Of a DNA stretch of 64,000 nt, positions 42,939 through 55,359 are shown in pieces. The notes under the pieces are model-generated. The model did not search any database. It was not told where the DNA came from and worked only from the letters and a program-made list of their open reading frames with translations. Made by a program: the position numbers and the translations under genes. The stretch is taken from NCBI GenBank assembly GCA_038503065.1, contig JBCAMK010000020.1, positions 1,488,001-1,552,000 on the forward strand. The letters are read 5' to 3'. Source of the DNA: Paragyromitra xinjiangensis. Its lineage: Eukaryota; Ascomycota; Pezizomycetes; Pezizales; Discinaceae. How positions within the stretch are numbered: the first letter of the stretch is position 1; each line of letters starts with the position of its first letter.

Positions 42939-44910
42939 TGGTGCCTGCTCGGGGAGCAGGGTCACCGTTGATGATGGGCTTAGAATGGTTGGGTTAGGGC
43001 TGGGTTGTGGACGGTGTCTGCTGGCGTTTTTTATACTTTTCTTTAATTACTTGTATAATGATGTAAATGTTATTTGACGTGGACTGACGTGTTGAGCGCA
43101 TGGCTTTCTTATTATTTATCCCTCCGGTTTGGGTGTTTGGGATTTTAGTAATGGAATTGCGTCTCCAAGCGTTACTGTAGTACTGAAAAAGGGGTGGATT
43201 AGCCCTTTCGAGAAGTATTCACTTATTAGAACCTAGAATTATGGAGTCCCTGTGTTTGCGGTATGGTACGTTTGGGAGGAGGCTTGGATAGTTGTATGCT
43301 AATCATAATAGTGTTCTCCTTTTGGATTTCATACCCATTATTTGGCGGGTGAGCTGGATCTAGGAGGAGTGGCTAGTGCTTTAAGATGGTTGGCAAAAGA
43401 TATCTGGACTGCTAGAACTTTAGAATAGGTGGCTGAAGTATAGTGATTGGCGGGGGGGGGGGGCAGGGAATGGGTGGGATTTGGAAGTGGATAGGGGCTA
43501 TATAAAGGTAAGCGGAGATCGGGGGTTGATAGGGAGGATATAGCTCATGAGTTAGCAGGGCTAAAAGGGAGTAGTAAGAGATGAAAATAGCTAGACCACC
43601 ATTTCGATTCTCCCTTACAAGTAAATAATAGGTAATTTAGGTTTGTGGACGATTTCTGAGGGTTATCAAGAGATATACTTCTAAAGATAGTATTTTACGT
43701 CTCTCTAGCTCCTTCAGGTCGTGGTTTCCTTTTACTAGGTTCGTTATTTGGAATATATATTCCAAACGGCCCTGACTGTGTTCGGATTAGGTGAAGGAGG
43801 ATCAAAGAAGCAGAGGAATGTTTGGTGTTTAGGATTCTTCTGGGAAAAATTGCGTCAACCACCCAAAATAAATAGCGATTTTTCCAAAAGGTCTGGAATC
43901 GAGACTAGTTGGTAACTTGGCTAGCTATGGGTGTAACTAAAATCTACCTCTTATACGTTACTGAAGTACTAGGCGACGTTTATCCATAGGGAGATGCCTA
44001 CACACAGTAAGTTAGGTGTGCCCAAAGGAATAAACATATTACACCTCATGCTGGCCTGCATATATTCACTCATCTTTTCCTTTTTGATACCTGTACGTCG
44101 CGTTATACATCCCCCAGCATAGGAACCGGAAAACAAGGTGTGTGGCTTTGTATCTCGCGGCATCTGCACACAACTCTATAGCATACAAAGTCACCCCCCC
44201 CCCGTTTCTAGTCCATATGGTGAATGGTGAGTAGTAAGAGGTACTTGAAGGGATATCGCGGAATTGAAGTGGTGGAGAGGCTTCACAATGTCATTTTTAA
44301 TTGAGCGAAAAAGCCAAGTTTCTGGAGCAATCAATGTCCAGGGAACACCCGAAGACAGCAGCGAAATAGCTGTTTTGACTTTCTTTTGGAGTTCTACCAG
44401 ACGCCTTTTATTCACTATGTCGTAGCAGCCATTATTACTGGGTTTAATGGCTGGCACCGACATCCTACTAGTAGTACTACATAACCAAATTGATCCTAAA
44501 ATCGCAGTAGAGAGATGATATAATGAGAGTGTAGGGTGTCCAAGAAATATATTGAGGAGACTTCAGGCCCCAGGATGTCTTTGTTTCCCCTCCACGCCCA
44601 ATCGAGCTTCTTGAAATCCTGGGAGAAATACACAAGGATAACTCAAAATATGAGAAGTTTAATTGCAAGAAGTCATAAACAATCCAAATCACAGCTCCTT
44701 CTGCGTTCCCTCCGTATCTAACTCCCTCCGCATCTAACTAGCTTCACTCAAGGAAAAAAGAAATCGCCAAGGATAGGGATCAACGGAAAATAAGAAATCT
44801 TATGAAAAGATAACTCTTTTCGTCCCCCGATAAGCTAGTAGACCATGTTGGAACAAGTAAGTGTAGAAAAACCGAGACCATTCTCCCTTATCTATCCCCT
44901 CCACAGATCA
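42939..44910. other. 2-kb gene-poor interval
   Basis: No supported gene. It contains a homopolymer of about 12 G near 43450, a C tract near 44200, and a perfect 20-bp palindrome TTTGGAATATATATTCCAAA at 43747..43766. Confidence 0.45.
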
Positions 44911-47900
44911 CTAGCCTTCCCCCAAAATGTAAACAAACTCTTCGAATGAATTAAGTCCACTGAAGTACGTGCAGAGCCCAAGAAAACCCAGAAGAAAAGC
45001 CCAAGCTATCACCCCCCTAGCCCATTTATCCCACAGGTAGCTTAGAAGCCCTCCAAGAGTGTGCAAACCATAAACGGAATAAGAATATAGGAAATAGGTA
45101 GAAACTCCAAGAACACCAATGAGAAGGGCCCACACTACAGTCTCCCCTTGAAATTCCTCCCACACGCTCAAATCTAGCTTAAGGTAGTCCTTTGCTTCTG
45201 TTATACCATCAGATTTTTCATCCTCCTGTTGCTCTAAGCCTTCCGAGATTCCCGGTAGGTGTTTCACGGGATAGGTGGATGATGAAACAGGACTGAGTTC
45301 AGTTATCGACAAAGGTTCAGGCTGCTTTTGTAGATTTTCTTGCGCGCTTGCTTCTGTGGCGACCCCGACAGCTGCTACTTTCTCCAGAATCGGGGGTACT
45401 GTATCCTCATCCGGAGATGATGGGAGCGAGATTTCTGAGTTGTTACCCTGGGTGTGAGATCTTTCTTTTTCCCGGAGCAACTCAACTATGTGACCGTGAC
45501 CTGCGTTGTCTGCTTTGATGAGTGGCGTCATTTGGTCGTTGTTTAATATAGAGAGGTTAGCTCCTTTTTCCAGAAGTAAACCAAAGGTATCCGCATGGCC
45601 CCGTTGTGCTGCAAAGTGAAGCGCCGTGTCTCCGTTGCTATTTTGAAGTTCTATGTCTGCTCCTTCATCGAGCAGTAGCTTGACCATAGTTTCGTATCCC
45701 CCCCGCGCTGCCCACTGAACTGCCGTATTTCCATGGTCGTCTGGGGTATCGATATTTGCTCCCTTGCCGAGGAGCAGTTTGACTGTTGTTTCGTGTCCCG
45801 CCTTCGCCGCCTGGTGAAGTGCTGTCTCTCCAGTTTTGTTTCGGGCCGTGATGTCTGCTAGTGTTGAGCTGTCGAGAATCAAACCAATGATACCCGCATA
45901 ACCCTTGCATGCTGCAGAGTGAAGTGCCGTGTCTCCGTCTTTGTCTTGAAGTTCTATGTCTGCTCCCTCATCAAGTAGCAACTTGACCACAGCTTCGTAT
46001 CCCCCCCACGCCGCCCACTGAAGTGCCGTATTCTCGTGGTCATCTAAGGCATTGATATTTGCTCCTTTGGCGAGAAGTAGTTTGGCTATCCCTCCATATC
46101 CCGCCTTCACCGCCTGGTGAAGTACTGTCTCTCCAGTGTTGTTTCGGGTCGTGATGTGTGCCGGTATTGAGTTGTCGAGTAGCAATTCGACTATCGCTTC
46201 ATTTCCTGTTTCTACCGCCTGGTGAAGTGTTGTATTGCCGGAATGGTTTCTAATCCCGATGTCTGCCGGTGTTGATTTGTCGAGTAGCAATTTGACTATC
46301 GCTTCATTTCCTGTCCCCACCGCCTGGTGAAGTGCTGTATTGCCGGAATAGTCCCGAGCCCCGATGTCTACCAGTATTGAACTACTGAGTAGCATCTCGC
46401 ATATGGCTTTATTCTCTGTCTGCACTGCGTCATGGAGTGGCATGTCTCCATTATGGTTTTGGGTTGTAGGGTCGGCTTCCTTGTCAAGTAGCAACCTTAG
46501 CATGGCCTCATTTCCCCGCTCCGCCGCCAGGTGGAGCGCTGTATGCCCAGAGCTATTACGAATTGAGATTTCTGCTGATGTCGCCCTATCAATCAGTAGC
46601 CTGGCTATCTCAGGGCTAAAGAACCGCGCTGCATCGTGAAGTGCTGTGTCCCCACCGTTGTCTTGCACTGCAATGCTTGCACCCCTGCTAAGCAACAACT
46701 CTAATATTACTCGATTTCCGGCTTTTGTCGCTTCGTGAAGTGCCGTAAATCCATATCTATTCCGAGTCGCAATTTCTGTTGGTGTCATTCTGTCGAGTAG
46801 CAGCCCGACTATCGCCTCGTTCCCGCTACTAACTGCGCTATGAAGTGATGTAGTTCCATCGTTTTTTCGAGTCGAGACCTTCGCCTCTTTCCCTAGCAAC
46901 CGTCTAACTACTCCCGCATACTCCTCCTTTATTGCCCAGTGAAGTCCTGTATACCCAAGGTTGTCGCGAGTCTCGAGGCCTGTAGGCGTCATTACGTCGA
47001 GTAGCAACCCAACTGCCGTTTCATGCCCTTTACGAGCTGCATCGTGAAGCGCGGTGCGTCCATACCTGTCTTGGACTACGGTATCTATTCCTTTATCGAG
47101 TAGGAGCTTTAAAATTGTTTCGTTTCCTCCCTTTGCTGCTTCATGAAGCGCTGTAAATCCGTAGTTATTTTGGATCGCGATGTCTGCTGGTGTGGCGTTT
47201 TCTAGTAGAAGCTCAAACACCATCTCATGGCCCTTGCTTGCTGCGTCATGGAGTGGCGTGTTGCCGTCACTTCTTTGAGATTTGATGTCCGCTCCTTTTC
47301 TTAACAATAACCTAAGCACCGCCTCATGTCCTCCCTCTGCTGCTTGGTGAAGTGCTGTACGTCTGGAATTGTCTCGAGTTGCGGTGGCTGCTGGTGTCAT
47401 TTTCTCGAGGAGTAGCCTAACCACAACCTCATGTCCTCCCTTCGCTGCGTAGTGGAGCGCTGTTGCTTTATCATTATTTTGAGTCGTAATGTCTGCCGGT
47501 GTTGTCATACCAAGTAGCAGCTTGATTACTACTTCATGTCCTCCGTGCGCTGCGCAGTGAAGTGCTGTATCTCCATCACTATTTTGGACCGAGTTGTCTG
47601 CTCCTTTGTGAAGGAGTAGCTCGACTACCGCTCTATGCCCTCTTGTTGCCGCTCGGTGAAGTGCTGTTGCTCTGTCATTGCTTCGAGCTGTGATATCTGC
47701 CCCCTTGTCAAGTAATAACTTGACCACCGCTTCATGCCCTCCCATCGCTGCATGGTGAAGTGCAGTATTTCCATCGATGTCCCGAGACAAAATATCCACA
47801 CTCTTGCTAAGTAGTAGTTCGGCAACTTCTTTATGCCCTCTTGTTGCCGCGTAGTGAAGCGCTGTGAGTCCTCGAGTAGTTCGAGTTGAGGCGTCTGCTC

Positions 47901-50767
47901 CTTTTTCGAGTAGCAACATGACTATCATTTCATGGCCTCCCGCCGCCGCACGATGAAGCGCAGTTTCTCCTTTGTTATCTTTAGATGAGATATCTATCCC
48001 CTCGCTGAGTAGTAGCTCGACCACCGCTTTGTGGTCTCCCTTCGTTACCCACTGGGCTGCATCCGCCGCACGGTGAAGTGCTGTTAATCCATCCTTGTTT
48101 TGGGCTGAAATGTTTGCTAATGTCGCCCTGCCGAGTAGTAGCTTAACCACAGCCTCATGCCCTCCGCTCGCTGCATCGTGAAGTGCTGTGTCTTCGTTAT
48201 CATCTTGACTCGAGATGTCTACTCCATCCTCGACCAATAGTCGTACCACAGGGAGGTGTCCAAATGAGGACGCAAGATGTAATGGGAGCCTTGAGCATTG
48301 TATTAAATATATATCTGGGCTACTTCCGCTCTTGTAGGACAGATATTGAAGCCAGGAAGAAATGCGGCCTGAGTTCTTGATGAACCCAAGGTACATTTCT
48401 GTTGATGATTCTTCATCACATTCTTTCAGGTGAGACTCCAGCTGGGAAGCTGCATAGTCAAAGAAAGGGTGAAGTGTCAATCGATCTTTCATAGCCTCTG
48501 CAGAAGTGCAAGCACCGTCTGAAAGAGTGTCGAACGATAGGTACGTGATGCAAGTCCTAGCGAGGTCAAACTCATTGACAGGAATTAGGGGGTACCGCTG
48601 TAGGTATTCGAGGACGGTGTGGTGGGCAAGCCTGATCGTGTCTGTGTCTATCGTTACTAGGCCGTGGCAAACATCGATTAAAGTTTCGTTCCCTGGCAAG
48701 TCTCGCTCTTCAAGTCTGTGACATTCTGGCCCCACGGAGACAGCTATCCGGAGCTCCTCAACCGTAAGTGTCCGCCTCGCTTTGAGCAACCACGAGATGA
48801 CCTTGATGGCAAGTTCATTTGAGCTCTTGTCCTGGCTGTTAATGTTATCCACAGCTCGCTTGTAGGCAGAATTCAATGCATCGTCCCGGTCTTTGGAAGA
48901 GTTCTTAAGACTTGCTAAAGCCTTCAAAATATTGCCCTCAGAGGTTTGTTGACACAAGTATTCGACGTGAAACCGGACAAGTAAGAACCTTCATCAATCA
49001 GTATATAACAAAAGAGAGTTCCACGAGGTGCAACTTACATCCCCTTTGCACATTCTGTCAGGCTAGATATAATTTTCGCTTTCTCGTCTTGGGTTAGTTT
49101 TCTTGTTCGTGGGCTTGTTTCGATCTTCTTTGTGATATAAGTTGCGATATCCTCGTCTCGTGCAAAAAGGCGGATCTTGACCATATCGCCAAAAGCATCA
49201 TGCACATCTTCTGGATGTGGCCGGCTAGTTAAGAAAGCACATATACCATCCCTCTCCATACGTCGAAACAACGGAAGAAGCTCTCTTCGCTGGTTATCTC
49301 GATGACATTCATCAAGCGCGTCAAAAATGAAGAAGACCCGAGGAAATAGCCTTGAAACCTCAAGAAGAGCGACGTAGAGCTCGTCGTTTGTGGGTTTTGT
49401 CTTGTTTTTCTCCTCCTTATTGCATAATTCGCCTAGTTTTGTTGGAAGAAAGGGTATTTTGTCAGCAAGCTGTCTGATCAGGCTACGAAGAACCTGAGCG
49501 GGCTGCTGGCTCTCCTGCTCTTTGTAATTGAAGTAAATATAAGCAACTCCATGTTTCTCCGTTTGAGCTCGTGATTGAAAGTGGTTGATAACAACAGCAC
49601 TAGATTGTACAGTTTCGTTAGTCTGAATATAAACCTTGGAGTGGTAAATCTATGTATAAGCTACCTTAGGTATGTTTTACCTGATCCAGCTGTTCGATAA
49701 TGGTTTATCAGCTATAGCTACCATTATGGGATTTTTGGTTTACATACGATGGCCACGACCCAGGATTAGTCGACACCCATCCCCTTTTGCCCATGACAGG
49801 ACATCATTGTTTTTGAGGAGCCATCCGCCTGTATCTTCCTGCAATATGTTGTTGATCTCGATGTGTCTTGTATCATAATCGGTCGAATACACCCAATTAA
49901 GTACCCTTCTGCGTCTCGCCTCTGAGCCTCACAACATGAAGTTAGTAAGAAATTATTTCGCTCTAACTAGCTATCATTATAAAGCAGTAGTTGTAATTAG
50001 ACTCTTTAAATAAACTTTCAATGTTTTAATTGTTAATATATAGCTTAACACTAACGCGATATAAAACCAGGGAATTGCCATAACAATACTATATCTTGAT
50101 GGCTACTAGACCTCCTCAATATCAAGGGCCGAGATGAAATTACATACCGTTGCGTAGAAGTTCTTCTTGCTGACGTTGAGCACTCTGCGCTGTAGACTCG
50201 GCCTGGAGTGCAAGGTTCGTGTCTCGGACAGATTCTTCCATTCGTTTGACCGTATCAAGTGTTTCATGTGTATGCTTGTGGATCGCATCTGATAGCGTGC
50301 TAATTCACCTATAACTCAGTACGTATAATTCAGCTTCATTTAAAGGTTTAGATCTTAACCGACTTATTATCCGCAGTCAGAGCTAAGCTGAGAAGAGCTT
50401 TATGTCTTTCTATCTGCGACATGTACTGCAACATTTCGCTTTCCTTCAGTGGCCATTTCAATCTGTCTATTAATTTTCCAAATCCGTCTCTTTGCACGAG
50501 CTTTGCTAGAATTTTGTTTAATTCCACGGTGAGTGTTTGAAGGGGGGTATTTAGCGACACGAATACCGTCTGCTCGGAGCTCTTCTCAACGCGATCTAGG
50601 ATAACATCAAGCACTTGACTTAAACCGGAGATCTCGCCCGCAAGATCACGAATATTTTTCGGCGCTCCTTTGACCTTGCCGATATAGCCCCAACTCAGGC
50701 CAGCCACCTGGCCGGCCAGTTGGATGACGGCACCAATGCTTGTAATAAGGCCTAAAACCTCGGCCAT
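44911..50767 (-). CDS. NACHT-ankyrin NLR-like protein with C-terminal membrane segments
   Basis: Six exons, 50365/50364..50767, 50148..50299, 49748..49921, 49665..49689, 49039..49599 and 44911..48988, splice in one frame to 1797 aa. The N-terminus MAEVLGLITSIGAVIQLAGQ is the fungal NLR N-terminal helical type. A Gln/Glu-rich linker follows, then NACHT: GHPGSGKTYLSAVVINHFQ (P-loop, partly on the 25-nt exon), YIYFNYKEQ, FFIFDALDECH (Walker B) and LTSRPHPEDV (sensor). A winged-helix-like region follows (VISWLLKARRTLTVEELRIAVS). About 28 ankyrin repeats cover ~676-1620, alternating 33 and 35 residues. A charged linker precedes two C-terminal hydrophobic spans (VVWALLIGVLGVSTYFLYSY; VIAWAFLLGFLGLCTYF). 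Likely an immune or allorecognition receptor. The exon 1 donor (GTCGGT) was chosen by frame and is weak. Confidence 0.88.
45545..46145 (-). repeat. Tandem duplication of a three-ankyrin block
   Basis: Ankyrin repeats 22-24 (about 45842-46145) and 25-27 (about 45545-45841) form two copies of one ~300-bp block. Shared features are TGETxLHQA, LLLxKGANI, DDHxNTAxQWAAxGGYE, KLLLDEGADIELQ and DGDTALHxAA. The unusual TALQWAA variant occurs only in these two blocks, showing duplication as a unit. Confidence 0.7.
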
Positions 50768-53700
50768 GTTTGATTTGGGCACCTAGGTACGAGGATCGGG
50801 TGTTCGAGGATAGTCTATAACGCCGTAGAAACTAATGGTTAAGATATAAGGGTACAGCACCGATCGCGAGGTAGGGGTTTCTGATAATCAACTATTTTCG
50901 GCTCTCGGGGTACGGTGAACGTAGACCTTCTAGAGCCTGCAGCTGGGGGGCTTGAGATATTTCTTGCTAAGGTGATATCTAGCTTGAAAGATAACCTACT
51001 TAGTATCTCGATAAGAGAGAACCTTATTGAAGGATGCGCTGGAATTTTGTGGGACACTTACAGCAAGATACCTACCTTATATATATATATATAATTATAA
51101 CCTTAGCAGTAAGCAACCGATCTGGGCTAGGTTGGGCTGAAGTATTTTAACTGAGATTACTTTATTAGGAAAGTAAGTGGTTAACCGAGCAATCCCTGGA
51201 CTTTTTTGAAGCCAATTTAGAATTGCCTGGTCCGGGCCAGTTCCTTATTACAAAGATACAGTATTACGCCAACAAGCGGGTTAACATTCTGCATACCGTA
51301 TGTTCTAAGTAAATTCGCTATCTCCGAAAAAAATGCGGGAGGGAAGCGAGGGTAGCTATAGATCGATGAGTTTATTGGTCATTTTGGCTGTCAGTTTGGC
51401 CACATCTGTGTAGAGTATGCACAAGCTATTCAAGTAAACACCAATTGTAACTCCAAGAATTGCAGAGCCGCCCTCGCTTACGCTTGCTGCAGAGATTTCG
51501 GAGATAGCAGATTTCTCTAGTATCTACGCATGGGGAGTCTGAATATGCCTTTAGCTGGTAACAATTTTTGGCTTATTCTCATTTAGCCACATGGGCGAAT
51601 TAATTTATCCATAGCTACGCAGCTACCCTAAATCAAAACTACACATATGTTGTGATCCCAGTCGGATAACCTGCTGGCTTCACAAATGCGTTTTTGTGTC
51701 ATGATCAGGAACGCCACCTGATGATTACCGATCAACCTGCGCACATGTAGTGTTTGGTTGTGTTCAACAAATTGCTGCAGTTTTTGAGGTATCGTATCGC
51801 AGTGCAGCGCTCCCCACACAACACCCCGACTCCTTCCACAGCTGGACCTAGATTATAATAAAATACCTACATTGTTACCTTGAAGAACAATCACGAAACA
51901 CCTGCCGAGATTCACCGTATGTTTTCATAGTTCATAGCACCCCATTGCTCAAAAACTGCAATGACTTGTGGTACATGCACGTATTTAGATTGTGCGTAGA
52001 CTGGATGGCTAGGCTTTCGGCACGACGGCACAAGGATTATCCTCTCCCTCTTATCGTCAATTTCCAAACACTCTGGACTGATAGGTGGTACATCGTCTGA
52101 TCCAGATTTCTTTTTCATGTTGAGCCGGTTTGTGCTTCTAGGCTGCTCACTCTTTCCTATGCATTTGCTGCCAGATGGGGCCAGCCCGAGACAGCGCCAG
52201 GCCGCATTTTATGGTCGTGGACCAACAGAAAGAAATCGTTAAATAAAGGGAAAACTTTCAGGATACTATGTTTTTAACGGGTTCGTATGCCGGATACCAC
52301 AACTAACTGCGCTCCGGCCATGCCCACCCACCCACCCAATACCACCATCTCCCACTGCTATAAGCTCTATGCCGAAGAGTACACTATGTTAGTTAAAGTA
52401 TAGAGAAAATCCTAAATACTCCGGATTTTCTGCAAAGTTATAGCTCAAAATTTGAAGGTTGTCCTGTCTAGCTGAAGGAGCTGAAAGGGTTACCGTATTC
52501 TTTGGTATCGCGAGAATATGGCGTTGCGAGAGTGGCGTTGACTCAGACAGTTCCTTATGCCCGAATAGTATACAGTAATGCAGGAGTCAGAAGCTAGTGG
52601 CAGCACACCCCCGTAGGCCTCAGTATTTCTCGAAATCCCCGGCGTAATTCTCAGAGCAGGGAACTCGCTTGTCTTAGAAAGAGTCACCCACAAGCCACTC
52701 TCGCGACGTCAAATTCTCGCGATACCAAAGAACACGGTAAGTGACTAGCGAATTTGCTATGTTTCTGGTGGGCATGGTCAGAGCGCAGTGGTTGTGGTAT
52801 CCGACATACAAACCCATCGGAAACATGGTATCCTGAGCGTTTTCCCCCCATAAAACCTTACGCATCATACCCCCTACAAGACATATAGACACCCATCCTA
52901 AATTCCTACAAGAGACTGCATAAGCACTAGGAATACTGAACTTTGGTTTTAATCCCAGCTTATGCTTAGTTAATACTTGTATTTTGTGGAGTCGACTTGG
53001 GAAATTCTGCTGCGCGTCTTGACGATGTACATTGCAAGCGCGCATGCATCGGTGTACTGATTTGAATTCAGGACAGTTGACTGGGGGAGTTAGTCCTGGA
53101 TGGCGAACTTAAGCTTGGGAGGGTGAAAAGTAAGAAGTTGGTGAACCGAAAAGGATCTGCTAGTGAAGGAGAAGGATCATTAGTGAAGAGGGACGACCCA
53201 TCAATGGAATTATGTCTCGGCCAAAATTAAATCCGCAACCCGATCGTGAGAAAAGTAGGGTCCCCGAAACGCCTCTCATTGACCCGGTTTCTCTCGGCGA
53301 AACTCGGTACCATATTTTCTCGAGGGCAACGAATAGAACCAGACTGGCGACAAGGTGGTAATATCACTGGGCGAAGCAAGAGAATCTGTGGATCACCCTA
53401 ACCCTGGCTAGCTGCAGCTGTAACTAATTGAGCCTCAAATTTTACCCGACCAATCTGGGAGCAACTCTCATCTTGTAGTCTCAGTCCGTTTGTATTTGTT
53501 GTTTACGAGATCCCAGTGGCGCCCCTAGCACCTGTATAGATGCTTACAGAGACGATTATTGGCTCTACCTGGCACGTGCACGTACGAGTTTCCCCAGAAA
53601 TTCTTGATTTTAGTGACACCTCCTGTGCTTGTTGCGATACGTTTAGAGCTTGAGGCACTACTGACATTTTTTCTAATCTATTGGTAGTGAAACCCTATCA

Positions 53701-54297
53701 TCTAGAAAAGGGAAACTCCACCAATCGGCAAGTAAAAAGGCGGAGACTGATGGTTGACGTGCTCAGGAGCTATTTAGAGAATAGGTTCTATGAGATATAG
53801 AGTGCTGGAAGGGCGTGGTAAAATATTATGTCATATGATGGATACAAATGTATTGTAAACCTCAATACCGCGGCCGAAAGGAAGGAAGGAGATAGGGAAT
53901 CACGGATATATACGATACTAAGTACTTCCCAATTCTTTTAGCTAATTATAAGAGTATGAGGTGGGTATGATAATACCCACCTAATCTCTCTGGTTATGTG
54001 ATCTGGCGTAGTAAGAGCAGGTAGAGAAGATATAGGGCGAATGAGGCAGAATAATTAAGAAATAAAAGCATGCGCTTTGATTCCGATGTTCCTCCAAGAA
54101 AATGAACAGCCAAGAGAATAATGATATGATTAAAGTAAATCTCAAGCTTAACTAATGTCCTAATTACCAAGGATACGGTATTGTGGTGGGTCGGAAAAAC
54201 CGGAAACCAGCCGAAATGAAGACGGGGGTCATGAACGGAATGCTTGCTGTAGGCTAGGAGCCTATTTTATCCCGAAGATCAATAGGAATAGGTTTTT
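50768..54297. other. 3.5-kb gene-poor interval with a MITE and a hairpin
   Basis: No supported gene. An AT microsatellite lies near 51080-51100, the MITE at 52493..52737, a two-unit telomere-like motif at 53395..53405, and a 10-bp-arm hairpin AGGTGGGTAT-GATA-ATACCCACCT at 53959..53982. Confidence 0.5.
52493..52737. mobile_element. 245-bp TA-flanked MITE with long inverted repeats
   Basis: Left end CCGTATTCTTTGGTATCGCG and right end (reverse complement CCGTGTTCTTTGGTATCGCG) form terminal inverted repeats of about 45 bases with few mismatches, reaching GCGAGAGTGGC on both sides. TA dinucleotides flank the element at 52491-52492 and 52738-52739. No coding capacity; a non-autonomous Tc1/mariner-type element is the best fit. 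Confidence 0.82.
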
Positions 54298-55359
54298 CTA
54301 GGGAGATGTTGCTGTAATGTGGTTAATGTTGCAGTCGTCTGGTACTGGCGCTGGTTTCATATTCTCCTCTGGGAACTTGTACATCTCGTCTCGCCAATTT
54401 TCCCATCTGTTCGTCTTCGAAATCCCTTCCTCTGTCTTCGGCTCGATCATCTTCCTCCCATGTTTGTGTTTATCGCGTAAGGTGATAACCAAGTTGTATG
54501 TGAGTAGAATCGTAAATAGCGCAAGGATGATGGAGGCACCACCAACCACAACCAAAATCGAAAACACACCAAACCAATAACTAACAGACTCGAACGAATG
54601 GGTGAAGCTTGGTGTAGCGAGGACCACTTGCATGGCGGCTAGGATGATCGTGAGGTACGCGAAGAGTAATATCATCCACCCGAAGTTCTGACCGAAGAAG
54701 TGGTCGTATTGAGTGTAGACCGAATAGTACGACCACCTCCATTTAAGAAATATGCAGATTTGGTTCAGACGACGCAGACGTATTTCTCCGTAGTGGTATC
54801 TTTTGTTGGCATCATGGGGCTCGATGTTTCTGAATCCGGACGCAAAACGACACCAAGTAGGCCAGTCGGTACCGGAGAGGAGACCTGTCTCCGTCGCAAC
54901 ATTAAAGTCGCTCTCGTGGCAAATGAGTTTTGAGTATGAAAGGAGGAAACCATCCGCTGATCGTCGTAATTCCGGATCGCCAAAGATATATTCCCTGAAA
55001 AACTCCTTGTCCAGGAGGTACTTTGGCATGGGCTTGATGTAGATCGTAGAATCGTACCATACCATATGGAGATCCGGGTTTTCGGTAATAATAATGTTCC
55101 TGTGCATCATTTTTTGTTTGTGTAAAGGGCGAATATTCCCGAACCGCCCAGCCCACCAGAGATGCGGGTGAAGTTCATTAAGTTTTTCGACAAGTAGATC
55201 CTTCTTCAGATATTCCGTTATTCCTCCGGGAATAATCATGCTACCGAGGATAGGTAGTTCAGGCTTTGGATCGTCTGTCCTATCAAAAGGAAGTGGTCAG
55301 CTAGAAAATCGTTAGGTATCGAAGATACTAACTATCTCACCATTTTCTAGATGGGACAT
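54298..55359 (-). CDS. DUF6601-like multi-pass membrane protein
   Basis: Two exons, 55341..55359 and 54298..55274, give 331 aa (MSHLENDDPKPELPILGS). The acceptor GGACAG was chosen because it alone joins in frame. The 5' frame stays open to another ATG at 55623, giving 88 more residues, but that extension looks unlike the family. Fungal DUF6601 features: HLWWAGRFGNIRPLHKQ near the N-terminus, LHMVWYDSTIYIKPMPKYLL, GFLLSYSKLICHESDF, WPTWCRFA and HYGEIRLRRLN. A membrane region follows with about three or four spans (GWMILLFAYLTIILAAMQVV, YWFGVFSILVVVGG, IILALFTILLTYNLVITL). The tail is charged. Function is unknown; members are common in Pezizomycotina. Confidence 0.75.
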
